From: Membranipora membranacea
Lineage: Eukaryota > Bryozoa > Gymnolaemata > Cheilostomatida > Membraniporidae
Assembly (NCBI GenBank): GCA_914767715.1
Contig: OU612068.1
Span: forward strand, 2,666,001 to 2,730,000
Direction of reading: 5' to 3'
DNA: 64,000 nucleotides
Shown here: positions 40,289 to 51,779 of the stretch, one piece after another
How the letters are laid out: every line of letters starts with the position of its first letter
Position numbering within the stretch: position 1 is the first letter of the stretch
The notes under the pieces: generated by a model
Seen by the model: only the letters and a program-made list of their open reading frames with translations
The model's database searches: none
What the model was told of the DNA's origin: nothing
Made by a program: the position numbers and the translations under genes

Positions 40289-43200
40289 AACAAGACCTCC
40301 GGAAACCGCTAGGTGGTTGGCCCCAAAGCATGCGTTGCCCATGCGTGCGCCACCTCGGCCCAAAGAGGTTTGCCTTCAAAATAGATTTACTGTTTTACGT
40401 GAGGACACAACAGTATCGGATGAAGAACCGTTCCCGCAGCAGGAACAAACAAACAAGGAATCTCCTACTAAACGACGGTCTAGAAAAAGGACTATATGCC
40501 AGTCAAAGCCCCCGACCAGTACTGAAGAGGGCCCGGCCGTCGAAGGAGTAGAGGTCACGAAAGATATTCCAAATCCCATCCCTAAAGATGGGCCCCACAG
40601 AGACATGATTGGAGTAGCACGGCCCCTATCTATAGGAAAGCTCACTGTGGATGATGAGCCAGTCTTTCGCCCACACCATGAGAGTTATTTCATTGGAGGG
40701 AAGATAGCCAAACAACAGGTTAAGTTCCTGGTTGACACTGGATGCACCACTAACTTGTTGTCAAAAGTTGTTTTTGATAGACTGCCCGTTTCTGTTAGAG
40801 GGAAGCTACAACAGACAGAAGAGGATTATGGGTTAACAGCAGATGGTAGCCCATTGAGATTTTATGGGGAGCTGCGGCTAGAGTGTAGGATGCCCCACTT
40901 GGTGTGGAGCGAGACCTTTGTGGTCTGCAAGCTCAAAGATGATGCTATCTTGGGAATGCCTTTCTTAGTCCAGCAGCAATGTAAGTTATCCTTTGCCGAT
41001 GCTCATCTGGAGCTCGCAAGTGGTGATATTGTCCCATGCCTGGACAACACAGGAGTATCAATGAGCTGCAAAGTGGTAGCGGCATCCCGGGTACAGATCC
41101 CTGCTTATGCAGAGCAACTCATCCCTGCCTTCCTACCGAGGACACAACCCCACACTGGCTACACAGGACTAGTGGAGAGCTCGCGTGAAGGCCCCCCGGT
41201 TGCATGCAGTGTGAACATTCCTGATGAAGGAGGAAGGATCTGGCTGAGGTGTCTGAACCCCTCTGGTACCAAACTTTTGGTACAACCTGGACAAGAGATT
41301 GGAAAGTTCACCAGGGTAGATCGCAACCAAGTGGTGGGAGCCTGGATAACTGAGGAAGGTGATGGGGCACTGGGCTGTTCAGCGGTAGAGGAGAGATCGC
41401 TGAATCACAAATTCCCCTGTCATCTGCAACAACTTTTGGAGGAAACCAGGACCGCTTGCCCCTCTGAAGAGCAGCAAGCTCGGATAAAATGTTTACTCAA
41501 GCAGTACAGTGAAGTGTTTAGTTCAGGGGATGATGACCAGGGACACACAACAATGGTAGAGCATGATATCCCTCTGATGCCTGGAGCTAGGCCCGTCCAG
41601 CAACCCGCCAGACGGTTGGGCCCAGAAAAAGAAAAAGAGGTCGAAGCACAAATAGAAGACCTACTAAAGAAAGGTGTAATAGAACCCGGAACAGGAGCCT
41701 GGAGTTCACCAGTGGTTCTAGTAAAAAAGAAAGACAACTCTTGGCGCTTTTGCGTCGACTACCGACGATTTAATGCCGTAACTCAACAGGATGCGTATCC
41801 ACTTCCTCGGATCGATGAGAGCTTAGAGGCTTTATCTGGAAGTAAATACTTCAGCACGTTAGACTTGCTATCAGGATATTGGCAGGTACCCCTGAGTAAG
41901 GATGCACAGGATAAAGCTGCTTTCATAACGAGAGGAGGCTTATGGAAATGGAAGGTGTTACCGTTCGGTCTAACATCGGCTCCAGCCACCTTTCAAAGGT
42001 TGATGGAATCTATCTTCCGAGGCTTGCATTGGAAGACTCTGCTACTCTACCTGGACGATGTCATTGTCATGGGCGAAGACTTTGCCACCCATCTGGAGAG
42101 ATTGGAGGAGGTATTCTCAAGGCTGAAATCCGCGGGGCTGAAGCTAAAACCATCAAAATGCTCGTTGTTCCAACATCAAGTGGAGTATTTGGGTCATGTT
42201 GTCAGTGCAGAGGGCATCGCCACTGACCCTAAGAAGATCGAAGCCATAGAGAGTTGGCCGGAACCAACCCGGGTAGTGGACTTACAGTCATTTCTAGGCC
42301 TGGTGGGATACTATCGACAGTACATTGAGGGGTTTGCAACAATTGCACACCCGTTACATCATCTGACAGGAAAAAGGGTCCCATGGAACTGGACCCAAGA
42401 GGCTAGGGATAGCTTCAGTGAGTTAAAACAGAGGATGATCTCTGCCCCTATACTCGGGTACCCAGACCCGCAACTGAAGTACACGGTGGATACTGACGCA
42501 AGCAATTACGGCGTTGGCTCCGTGTTGTCACAGGAACAGGACGATAGAGAAAAGGTGATTGCTTATTATAGCAAAACATTATCCAATGCGGAGAAGAACT
42601 ACTGTATAACTCGCAGAGAGCTGCTAGCAGTGGTGCGAGCTGTCAAGCATTTTAGGCCCTACCTGTATGGTCAGCGTTTCAAGGTGCGAACCGACCATGC
42701 TTCACTGATTTGGTTATGTCGACGTGTGGAACCGACAAGCCAAGTAGCTCGATGGCTCGAACTATTGTCGGAATTCAACTATACGATTGAATACAGGCCA
42801 GGAAAGAGGCACGGTAATGCTGATGGCATGAGTCGCTTACCATGCAGTGAGTGTAAACAGTGTGCTCGCATCCAAAGCAGTGGATCAGGACCTACTCAAC
42901 AGGAGGTTTTGGATGAATGGGAGGCATCAGGCTTCGCATCAGTACATGTCGACCAAGGAGAGGTGGGCCCACTAACTAATGGGGTGGAGGGCCACCAAGA
43001 GGAGAGGGTTGCTGCCCTACAGACGGACAATGACATAGCCACACTACAAAGACAGTCCCCGGGGGCTGTAGGTCAAATTTATCGTGCCATAGAATCTGGA
43101 CAACAGATTTCCCAGGCCGAGCTGGGTGAAGGGGATCAGGAACTGTGTATGTTGGTTAGACTGTGGCCAACTTTGTTCCTGGATGAGCAAGGGATCTTAC

Positions 43201-43682
43201 GTACCACGGTGACTAAACCAGGTCGGAGTGTACATCCTGCCATTTGCCCACCTTTGATGAGAACAGAGGTTATCTGGCGTTGTCACCAGATGGCTCACAG
43301 CGGAGCCAGTCGCACTACAGAACGGCTGCGTTTGAGCTGGTACTGGTATGGAATGGTGAGCATGGTGAGACGTACTTTGTCAACATGTGAGGTGTGCCAA
43401 GCGGCTAAGCATGGTAAAGCACCGAGTACAACAGGTACCCGCCATTTGTACAGCGGTCGGCCATGGCAGTGGGTTGCTATTGATCTAGTCGGGCCAATGC
43501 CACTAACACCGAGGGGTAATCGGTGGATCTTGGTCTTGAGTGACCACTTCACCCGTTGGGCGGAAGCCTTACCTATACCCGATGCCACAACACCCTCTGT
43601 CGCTTCAGCTCTACATACAGAGATATTCTCACGGATTGGAATACCGGAGCAACTTCACAGCGACCAGGGGGACTCAATTTGA
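40240..43682 (+). CDS. pol: Retrotransposon Pol: protease, reverse transcriptase, RNase H, integrase (5' part)
   Basis: Read in the -1 frame from the slippery site; the open frame starts at 40215. Protease: FLVDTGCTTNLL near 40723-40758. Reverse transcriptase: LSGYWQVPL, VLPFGLTSAPATFQRLM and the catalytic YLDD box near 42048-42059. RNase H: TVDTDASNYGVGSVLSQ near 42483, followed by the ITRRELLAVV and RTDHASLIWL motifs. Integrase: the HHCC zinc region (HQMAHSG to CEVCQAAK, about 43284-43410), then the first catalytic Asp (IDLVGPM) and the second (HSDQG). The frame then stops at 43680-43682, only a few residues after the second Asp. A run of five G at 43667-43671 is one base too long for the family reading, and the continuation is in another frame from there. 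Confidence 0.92.
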
Positions 43683-44997
43683 GTCGGACTTGATGACAGA
43701 GTTGTGCTCGATATGGGGGTTGAACAAAACACACACGACGCCATACCTGCCCCAAGGTAATGGAGTGGTTGAACGCAATAACAGGACTATTGGTGACTCG
43801 TTGCGAACCTTACTCCTAGGTGGCCAACAAACAGACTGGGATCTCTTGTTACCAGAGATAATGGCAGTGTTTAGAGCAACACCCCATACTGCTACTAAGG
43901 AAACGCCAAACTACATGTTCATGGGGAGAGAGAATCGGCTCCCAGATCTACTGGCCTATGGACAAACAGACACAAACACGAGATCACGTTCACAGTATGC
44001 AATAGAACTTGGAGAACGTATGACTGCTGTCCACGAGGAGCTACGCCTCAGCCAAAAGGCAGTGAGAATGAGGGACACCGATGAGCCACCGCTATATGCT
44101 GTAGGTGACCTTGTATGGATGGTAAACCACCAAAGGAGGCGTGGAGAGATGGGAAAACTCAAAGAGAAGTATGTTGGGCCCTATACTATTAAAGAAGTTC
44201 GCCCCAACCACACCTACATCATAGCACAGGGAGAGCGGATGTCCGTACAAAGCGAAGCGAGGCTAAAGCCTTTTGTAGAATGTCCAAGTCTTGGGGGCAG
44301 GGCACCAGCTTCCAGTGAACCTTACCTCCAGCGACCACGGAGGAGGGCTGGACAGAAGCCTAGACAAGTGGACGAAGAAATACCTGTGGAACCACAGTCA
44401 GTCGAGGAGACAGGAGAGGTGATAGTCTACGAGGTCCCATCAGATGAGGAAGACACTGTGACTACCGATGTTAAACAGGAGCCTCAGGAATGGACAACAG
44501 AAGAGAGCACTTCAGAATGGAAAGAGCCGACAAACACTGGTCGTATCCGCCGTAGACCAACATACCTACAGGAATATGACTGTTCGACTATTGACACTAG
44601 TCAGAGAACTGCCGTTGCTGCAACTACTCCTCAGATGAACAAAGAAGGCCGCCGTACGGTTATTGCAACCGTACAGTCCAAACCAGTCGGAGCAGTACAA
44701 CCGAGTCCTGTGAGACCAGGCCCACCACTAGGACCAGGACCGATAAAGATGACACCGCTGGAGCAGCTTGTGCCATCACCAGGACAGGACTCGAGTGTTC
44801 TCATCCATGAGATCAAACAATCACTGGAGTCTGTACACCAAGAAATCGCGTTGGCCGATTTGATTCATGATGAGATTGAGACAGCGATGGGGAAGATTGC
44901 AGACTACATGGCTGAAGAGCGAAAGGTGAGACGGCGAGTCGCGGGGCAGGTTAGAGAAATACAGAAGAAGGTGCAGCAGTTTGACAATAAACAATAG
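43672..44997 (+). pseudogene. pol: Retrotransposon Pol, 3' part (integrase C-terminal half) after a frameshift
   Basis: This frame picks up the integrase right after the G-run and carries the third catalytic residue (Glu in NGVVERNNRT), the C-terminal GPY-type module (KYVGPYTIKEVRPNHTYII) near 44170-44230, and then a roughly 240-residue tail rich in Glu, Thr and Pro that ends in a charged helical stretch. It ends at TAG 44995-44997, just before the purine-rich tract and 3' LTR. The open frame extends back to 43540 but that part overlaps the other Pol frame. As it stands this copy cannot make a full integrase, unless the extra G is a sequence error. Confidence 0.9.
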
Positions 44998-45023
44998 ACG
45001 GTAGTTTATTGTGAAGGGGGCTG

Positions 45024-45802
45024 TGTGGTATCGAGCAAATAAACAGTGGTTATCCCCCTTGACATTAAACAAAGTATACTAACTGGCTCAGACATTTATC
45101 TTAGTACTCACTATTGTTTTGTATTTGTATTGTCTATTATTTCTTACCTTGTCAATATGTATATATATTCTGTTTTATTCCAGTAATGCTTAGAGTGACA
45201 ATCAACACTTGTCATTGTGTAACAAACCTTTAGCTTAGTGTTAATACAATTTTATGGAAGAGTAAGGTTTTGTTTTGCCAGTTTTGCAGTTAAGCAAATA
45301 AAAACAATCAAAATAAATATTCAGAATACTTATTTCTGTGTAATGTTTATTTAATATCGATCTAAGGAGGATTACTGGGATATCGGAGTTTGTTAATAGT
45401 TTTGCATCAAGGCTAAAAAACGGATATAATCTCGGAAACTAAATATCGATCTAAGGAGGATTTCTGGAATATCAGAGTTTGTTGATAGTTTTGCATCGAG
45501 GCTAAAAACGGATATAATCTCGGAAACTAAATATCGATCTAAGGAGGATTTCTGGAATATCAGAGTTTGTTGATAGTTTTGCATCGAGGCTGTACCAAAG
45601 TCAATACCCAATCGAGTTATATGTTCATATAATCTCAAACAAGTAGTTATATTAATATTTGTGCACTATAAGTTTTTATAGTTGCTCGTAAATATTTTAG
45701 TTCTAAAATATTAGCCACAATTACAAGACAGTAATAAACACCTGCTATAAGTTTCTATAGCCAGGTAAAGCAAGTCATGCACAAAATAAGAAGGATATAA
45801 CA
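45024..45802 (+). repeat. 3' long terminal repeat, 779 bp
   Basis: Matches the 5' LTR except for about seven base changes and one extra A in a poly-A run. It carries the same 88-bp tandem units and ends CA immediately before the target duplication ATAC. It provides the polyadenylation site of the element RNA. Confidence 0.95.
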
Positions 45803-46416
45803 ATACTCTGGATATAGTTTCCTGATACCATGAGCTGTTCATAGAAATTAAAAATAACTTACCCAGAATGTTGATGTGCTGCTAATAGCGCAACGTCATG
45901 ACATTACATTAATTCTTTGTGTTTGTCATCTTTAAAGTTTTTTTTGCAATTATCTATGGGCTTGTCAGATAAACTGAATCAGCAGAAATTTGTATGGATG
46001 TCTAGAGCATGATCATTGAAGAAATTATCCAGATATCTTTGATCAGTTGGAGATTATAATGAATTCAATCTGAGTATGCCCCTTTATGAATAGAGTGAAT
46101 TGACGTAACGCTATACAATGCTGATGGTATTGTGTGTAATTGTTGCAAATTCTAAGTGTTTAGCTGTTTTTAAAAAGCTCTACATTAACAGAAATCCATG
46201 CTTGAGACATTCTGAGCTTATCATATTATTCTATCTCATTATTCAGACACAATTAACCTGTATTTTATTATATATCATCATTATTTATATTTCGTCCTCT
46301 CTTCGTAACAGATGATTCTCAACGGTGTATTTACGATGTGTTATGTCTCAAAATCCAACTCATACAAAATTGTGCAATCAATCTATACTTTCATCAACTC
46401 AAATCACTGAAATCAA
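45803..46416 (+). repeat. Dispersed repeat, copy 1, right part
   Basis: Continuation of 38175-38422 on the other side of the LTR element. It aligns with the reverse complement of about 49715-50294. It has an extra segment of about 28 bp near 46322 relative to copy 2 and many scattered substitutions, so the repeat is considerably older than the LTR element. Confidence 0.75.
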
Positions 46417-46789
46417 GACAAAATTGGGGATGCACAGGAAAGATTCCATTCTAACGGTGAACACAAGCATATGAATGAGCTGCCACAGATACTTTGATAT
46501 AATTTTGCTTGCCATTGGTCAATTCTAATTATATCTCTATGTAGGAAAGTAATTCGGTTAGATATAAACGTCAGACGAATACACTCAAGCTAAACCATGA
46601 GTTAATAAAGCTGTTAGCTCTGTTTAGTTACCAGGTTACAAACTCCAGCCTATCAAGCTTGGAGTTGAAGGAACCTATAAGTCGTACTCCGTTAATCAGT
46701 CCAGGTCAATCCCGTAAATAAATTTGGATAGCCTATCAAGGACTATGGGATACAAACTTGGCGGTGGTAGTGAGCAAATATTCTTGAGA

Positions 46790-48600
46790 CTGACGCCTTG
46801 CTGAGGCGTGCTGAACTTGAGAGATGTTCTTACTAAGTACTTTAGCATTGTCATCGGGGTAATGGCTAACACTTTGAGTCTGCGGTCACATCTGCGTCCG
46901 AGGGCTTGGGAAGTTTTGGAGTTCTAAAGACCAGTGGTGTTTGTCTTTTTTGTTATTCCGTCTTATTATGCAGAAAAGACTTGTAGCCCTCCTTTGCACA
47001 GCTTCAAGCTTGTTGGCCAGACCGTCATTCACAGAGTTTCGTGCGGCAAATGCACTCCAGCACCGGTCTTACTGGTTGGCTGTACGTGTCTTTTTCACAA
47101 CTTTGGAGATGGTCAGAACGTTGCACCTATTGAACCTTAATGTGCTGTTAGTTTTGGAAGTGATGTTGATTATGTGAGTATGCCAGGTTAACTTGCTGTC
47201 AAAGGTAACTCCTAGATATTTGACACCATTGAGCTCTAGGTATTTTAGTGTGGTGTTTTATAGTGGTGCTGAGTTTGGCTGATGATGCCTTGAGAAAGTC
47301 AAGTGTTGCCATCTCATGTGGTCGATCTCAATGTCAAATTTTCCACCAAGTTTGAGAGGATTTAAAGAACATCCTGCAGGTCCTGGTGGCTTTGGGTTAT
47401 ATATTGTATACTATTATGTCTTCCAGTAATGTATTCATAGGATGGGTAAGGGGGCCATGGCCCTACCATCCTACCTCTTCCACCCCATAAAAAACTCTTA
47501 AAATTGCCATAAGTGTTATAAATACGCAATGACAGGTGATCAGGACTGATAAAGCTGTTTTATATAATGGCAAATTTCTTCTTGCCATGAGGGTTAGAGT
47601 TCATCAATACATAAAAAACTGAAACATGTGAGCTATCCTTCAGCGCCATAGCCCGCCCTAAAACATACCTTGGGCCAAACTTGAACAAACAGCCTCTGAA
47701 CAATGCATGTTCTAAATTGGTTCCACACTATATAATAAATATTCACCGATTCTTTTTCAGTTTTAAGTATCGATCACAGTAGGGATAAGATGATGTCCCT
47801 CCCTGAAACCCTCAGATCCCTGCGGCCAATTCCTTGTCAATTGTCTTCTTTAAAAAGGCTGGAATGTCTCAAAACTGCCTCTGACTTTTGATATTTTCCT
47901 GGGGGAGGTCCTCCTTACCCCTCTGGCGGGGAGGCACTAAAGCGCCCCTCCTGCGCCCACCCCGCCTGACTCTACCACTTCAAAACCCATGGATACAGCC
48001 CTGATATCATCTGCGAATAAGCGGACTATGCATTTAGTGTTTCCAGGTAAGTCATTGATGTAACACTGGAACAGAGTAGATTCTATGACTGACCCTAGGG
48101 GTGTCTCATCGGCCATTGATTGACTCATCACTATCACCCAAGTCTTCTATGTATAAGACAACTTGGAACATTGAACTAGCTTGCCAACCAGAAAACATCA
48201 ATCCGAGTTACCTGAATCTGAAAAAGGATTTACCAGGGGTTGCTTGACCTCAGGGAAGGTGGTTGAGGGCTGGAGACCTGACCGTCATTCTCTTGAGAAC
48301 TCTGGGACTAATACCATCTGGTCCGAGTGCCTATTTGACGTTCAGGGATATTAGGTGTTTATGTATGCACTATGGGGCAATGATGTTATCAGGCATCTTG
48401 GAGGCGAGTGTGAGGAATTGGTATGGGATGGGGTCTGAAGGATCTGAAAATACTGATGTGAATTGTTTATTTGGAACTTCTGCCTTGCCTGCCAGTCAAA
48501 TACACCAAAAATCTGTCGGGCTATTCCTCTTGACTGTTATCCTCATCGGTGAACATTTTGTGGACATACTCCGGATTCTGTTTCCTCATTATTTTTGACC
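46790..48600 (-). mobile_element. Decayed non-LTR retrotransposon (reverse-transcriptase relic)
   Basis: Read on the minus strand, reverse-transcriptase motifs appear in the right order but in shifting frames with stops: GPDGISPRVLK near 48331-48299, LFQCYINDLP and RLFADDI near 48090-48004, YLGVTFDSKLTWHTHI near 47225-47178, and KLEAVQRRATSLFC near 47014-46973. This order and the FADD catalytic box are typical of CR1/Jockey-type LINEs. A stretch between about 47990 and 47420 has no such similarity and looks like a later insertion. No copy of the endonuclease or the 3' tail was recognised. Confidence 0.75.
47420..47990. mobile_element. Probable insertion inside the LINE relic
   Basis: This stretch interrupts the reverse transcriptase right after its FADD box; LINE-like coding resumes on the other side. 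Both ends are comparatively GC-rich (GGGGGCCATGGCCC near the left, GGGGAGGCACTAAAGCGCCCC near the right). No terminal repeats or target duplication could be fixed by eye, so class and boundaries are uncertain. Confidence 0.35.
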
Positions 48601-49714
48601 ACTTGCCTGCAGGTGTTACAATTAACCTTTACTTTAAAATAAGGCTACTGTGCCTTTCACACTTCTTATTCAATATGTTCATCTTCAATCTCATGGAGTT
48701 GCTTGTCAATCCAGGGTTGCGAGTCCCTGCGTCATTACTGCTTCTGGGGCACATAGATGTCCATGCCTTGAGATTCGTGACAACAAGGATGTTATTCTGT
48801 CAGGAGGAGAGGCTCAAAGATGGACTGTGTTAAACCGTAATTGCCGAGTATGTCTCTGAATTTGGTATGTAGGATTGGGTATGTAGAGCCAGATGTCAGT
48901 GACATATTTGACCAATCGAAACTATAATCTCGAGTAGGCCATCTCGTTTCTGTTATATCAAAGCGTTCTGAAATCGATTCGCCTCTACTACAGCCTGGTG
49001 ATGCGGTGGTACGTAGGTATGTTTGCTACAATATTTGTGGAATTTCTGTGGCGGGGGATTCAAGATCAGAAAATATAATATAGTGGTTGGTGTTGTGGTC
49101 TGAGAAACCTACCTGGCGTTATTCGGGACTTTAGATATCCATCAGCGGTGTAAGGAAGATGAAAAGATAGTTGGGACACTAAATTGGATGGCGAGTCATA
49201 CATCTTTCGATCATTCAGTGATTGCCCCAGGTTTTTCCATTACCATCCCTTGTGCACAACATGAATTTTCTAAATTTTCGGCAGACAAAAAATAGATCTT
49301 TTTGGTGTAATGAACCCAAAATTGACCAAAAGTGTAATTAATTGAGTTTCCTACTTGAGTCGCAGTTCTTAACTGATGAAGCTGTGGCCAAGTTTGATCA
49401 AAATGTGGCGTGTTTTTTTTAACCTGTAACTGTATGCCTGATTGTTATTGCAATAGACATGTGCGTTCCCTCTGTGCATCCTACGATGAGATCATGAATC
49501 AACCAGTCTCGAAACGAACCTCCATCCATCTTGATGACTTGCAATTACTTTTCTAACAGCTTTATTCCCTGTACAATACAGTACCTTAAACTGACCAAGC
49601 ACTAAACAAGGCTAATACACCACTATTGGATGGGTAATGGTTACTGCTCTTAACCCGACGCTCCTACCAACGAGATGGTAAAATGGAAAAATGTTATTTT
49701 ATTTTGTAGGCTAA
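48601..49714. other. Non-coding stretch between LINE relic and repeat copy 2
   Basis: About 1.1 kb. The left part (to about 48860) may be more of the decayed LINE, but I could not place motifs. The rest shows no exon, RNA gene or clear repeat. Confidence 0.3.
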
Positions 49715-50522
49715 TTGATTTCAGTGATTCAAGTTGATGAAAAAATAGCTTTGGTCGCACAATTTTGTCTGAATTGGTTTTTGAGACATCATCTGTTACA
49801 AAAAGAGAAAAAAATAATTTTGTCGGTAATAAAATACAGATTTATTGTGTCTGAAAATGAGTTAGAATTATATGATAACGTTGAGAACATCTCTAGCTTG
49901 GATTCCTGTTAATTTAGAGCTTTTTTCAAACAGCTAACCACTTAAAATTTGCAACAATTACACACAATACCATCAGCATTGTATAGCGTTACGTCAATTC
50001 ACTCCATTCATAAAGGGGCATACTCGGATTGAATTCATCATAATTTCCAACTGATCATAGATATCTGAATAAATTTTCCAATGATCATTTTCTAGACATT
50101 TATAAAAACTTCTGCTGATTCAGTTTATCTGACAAGCCCATAGATAATTGCAAAAAAAACTTTAAAGATGACAAAAGCAAAGAATTAATGTAATGTCATG
50201 ACGTTGCGCTATTAGCAGCACATCAACATTCTGGTTAAATGATTTTTAATTTCTATGAAAAGCTTATGGTATCAGGAAACTATATCCAGAGTATTAGCTC
50301 TAAATATTGAGAACTTTCATCACAAGTTAAAGATATGTTCTGAAAGGGTGATTATGGAAAAAGTTGTCCCCCCTGATTAACATGTGTGAAATTCCATAAA
50401 ACCCCCCTTGTGATTCTTGTTCTGAGGGTGAAATACAAAAATATAACACTTATACTAAATAATGTATGAAACTCAGCTTTTACACTTTTAACACGGATTT
50501 TGACCCCGGGATCCCGACTATC
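49715..50522 (-). repeat. Dispersed repeat, copy 2, uninterrupted
   Basis: Reverse complement of the repeat that hosts the LTR element. At 50291-50294 it has the single GTAT (ATAC on the minus strand) corresponding to the target site, with no insertion. The copies are in inverted orientation about 4 kb apart at their nearest ends. A 66-codon frame at 49715-49912 lies wholly inside the repeat and is not conserved in copy 1. Confidence 0.78.
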
Positions 50523-50841
50523 ATATTTGAATTCCCTAGGCTGCATGCGCCAATTAGGGGTATTATTATGGGTTTAATTCCAAATCACTTCCGTTGGTTC
50601 CGATGAAATTGAACAATGACTATGAAACCCTCAGGCATGGGCCGATTAAGAGAAAGAAAGAACTTCTGTTCATAAATTTGACCAAAACCAAACAAAGGTA
50701 AGGTAGACTTTACAGTCACTGATAGAGCAAAATCCAATTCCAGTTTGACCATTCAGGTTTGTTGGTCTGAAGTGGGCAGGTGTAATGCAGTCTCAGACAC
50801 TTTATCGGATTGATAGTTATGAATTTTTTTTATATTTTAAG

Positions 50842-50890
50842 GCAAGAATTGGAGTCACAGTAGGACTCACATAGATAAAGAAGAAGAGAG
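50842..50890 (+). CDS. Candidate internal exon linking the repeat-tail gene to downstream exons
   Basis: Flanked by an acceptor after a T-rich run (TATATTTTAAG, ending 50841) and a good donor (GTAAGG at 50891). Read in the only open phase it encodes KNWSHSRTHIDKEEE. It needs a phase 1 upstream exon, which the donor at 36414 would give, and leaves phase 2, which the acceptor at 51779 requires. The charged composition resembles the repeat-tail protein. A 49-bp exon 14.4 kb away is nevertheless weak evidence on its own. Confidence 0.35.
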
Positions 50891-51779
50891 GTAAGGTATG
50901 TAATTATTATGATCAATACAATTTTTCTACAAGTCTACATGTTAGATTCATCTGTCAAACCATTTGCCGAAAACATATGTTCAAATAATCCATGATCACC
51001 CATTATGGTATATGCAGCTTTAAATTCCAAACTGCTCTTCAGAGTTCTCATTATAAACTCCCCACCCCTTTTATGGTAACCACAACTTCTATTGACAAAC
51101 ATGCTTCTTGCAACCAGCATACAGCCAAGGTGGTATTTGATTGCAGCTTGTTTTTTGTCAATGTGTGGTGTGAGTTTTCGATCCTAATTGTCTACATACC
51201 CGGAGCTTACCCTGGGGGTCCTTCAATTAGACAAGCGATTTTTTTTTATTTGAAATATCGCTATCATTTCGCTAAAATCCTCGCTGATTTGGTCTCACAT
51301 TCAGGCAAACATTTGTTCCTTAATTGTTGACTCTCATGTATGAACGTCCACCAATTAGTTAGCAATCTGGGAACATGGTCTTGATCACTCAGCAATAAGC
51401 AGCAAGACAGTGATTTTCGTAGATAGATGTTGAAAAATCCCTCCTGCATCCCAAGACACGTCACAGTCATTACGGCTTAGGTATCACCGAGACCCCCCCC
51501 CCCCCCAAATCTCTCAAACTCCCTGGTATCACATTGATTTCTGTTGTTTTATGACCTAACTCAACCTTAGATATTTTGTGCTGAAGGTGTTGCAGTCAAC
51601 GTTGGCAATCATTTTGTATCAGATTCAAATTTTATACCCAATGAAACTGCTTTAAAGAGAATACCTTTATGTTCAAGCAGCTGGATTCAAATGGGAAATA
51701 TGTGTTTCAGTAAACTTTCGGTGATTTCTTGCAGATATTTTTGGAAATAAATATTTTTATACTGATATCTTTTTCCCAG
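50891..51779. other. Probable intron, no feature recognised
   Basis: Between candidate exon 50842-50890 and the exon at 51780. A 112-codon open frame (50992-51330) has no matched splice sites and no family resemblance. A run of 14 C (51493-51506) is the only simple repeat of note. Confidence 0.35.

Larger units (their letters stand above)
38423..45802 (+). mobile_element. Ty3/gypsy LTR retrotransposon, nearly intact, 7.4 kb
   Basis: Two LTRs (38423-39200 and 45024-45802) begin TG and end CA and enclose gag and pol. Target duplication ATAC is at 38419-38422 and 45803-45806; the uninterrupted site survives in the repeat copy at 50291-50294. A primer-binding site complementary to tRNA-Leu starts two bases after the 5' LTR. 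A purine-rich tract (GAAGGGGG) precedes the 3' LTR. Domain order is Gag with a CCHC knuckle, protease, reverse transcriptase, RNase H, integrase with a C-terminal GPY-type module, which defines Ty3/gypsy (Metaviridae) and not Copia. The LTRs differ by about seven substitutions and one single-base indel over 778 bp, so insertion is recent. The integrase is interrupted by one frameshift. There is no envelope-like gene. Confidence 0.95.

Noticed and set aside
48263-48598. 111-codon plus-strand open frame
   Set aside because: It is antisense to the LINE reverse-transcriptase relic, whose motifs are on the minus strand.
49715-49912. 66-codon frame in the dispersed repeat
   Set aside because: Not conserved in the other copy of the same repeat.
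50992-51330. 112-codon plus-strand open frame before the 3' orphan exons
   Set aside because: No donor in the open part, no recognisable motif, and its frame does not connect to the exon at 51780.
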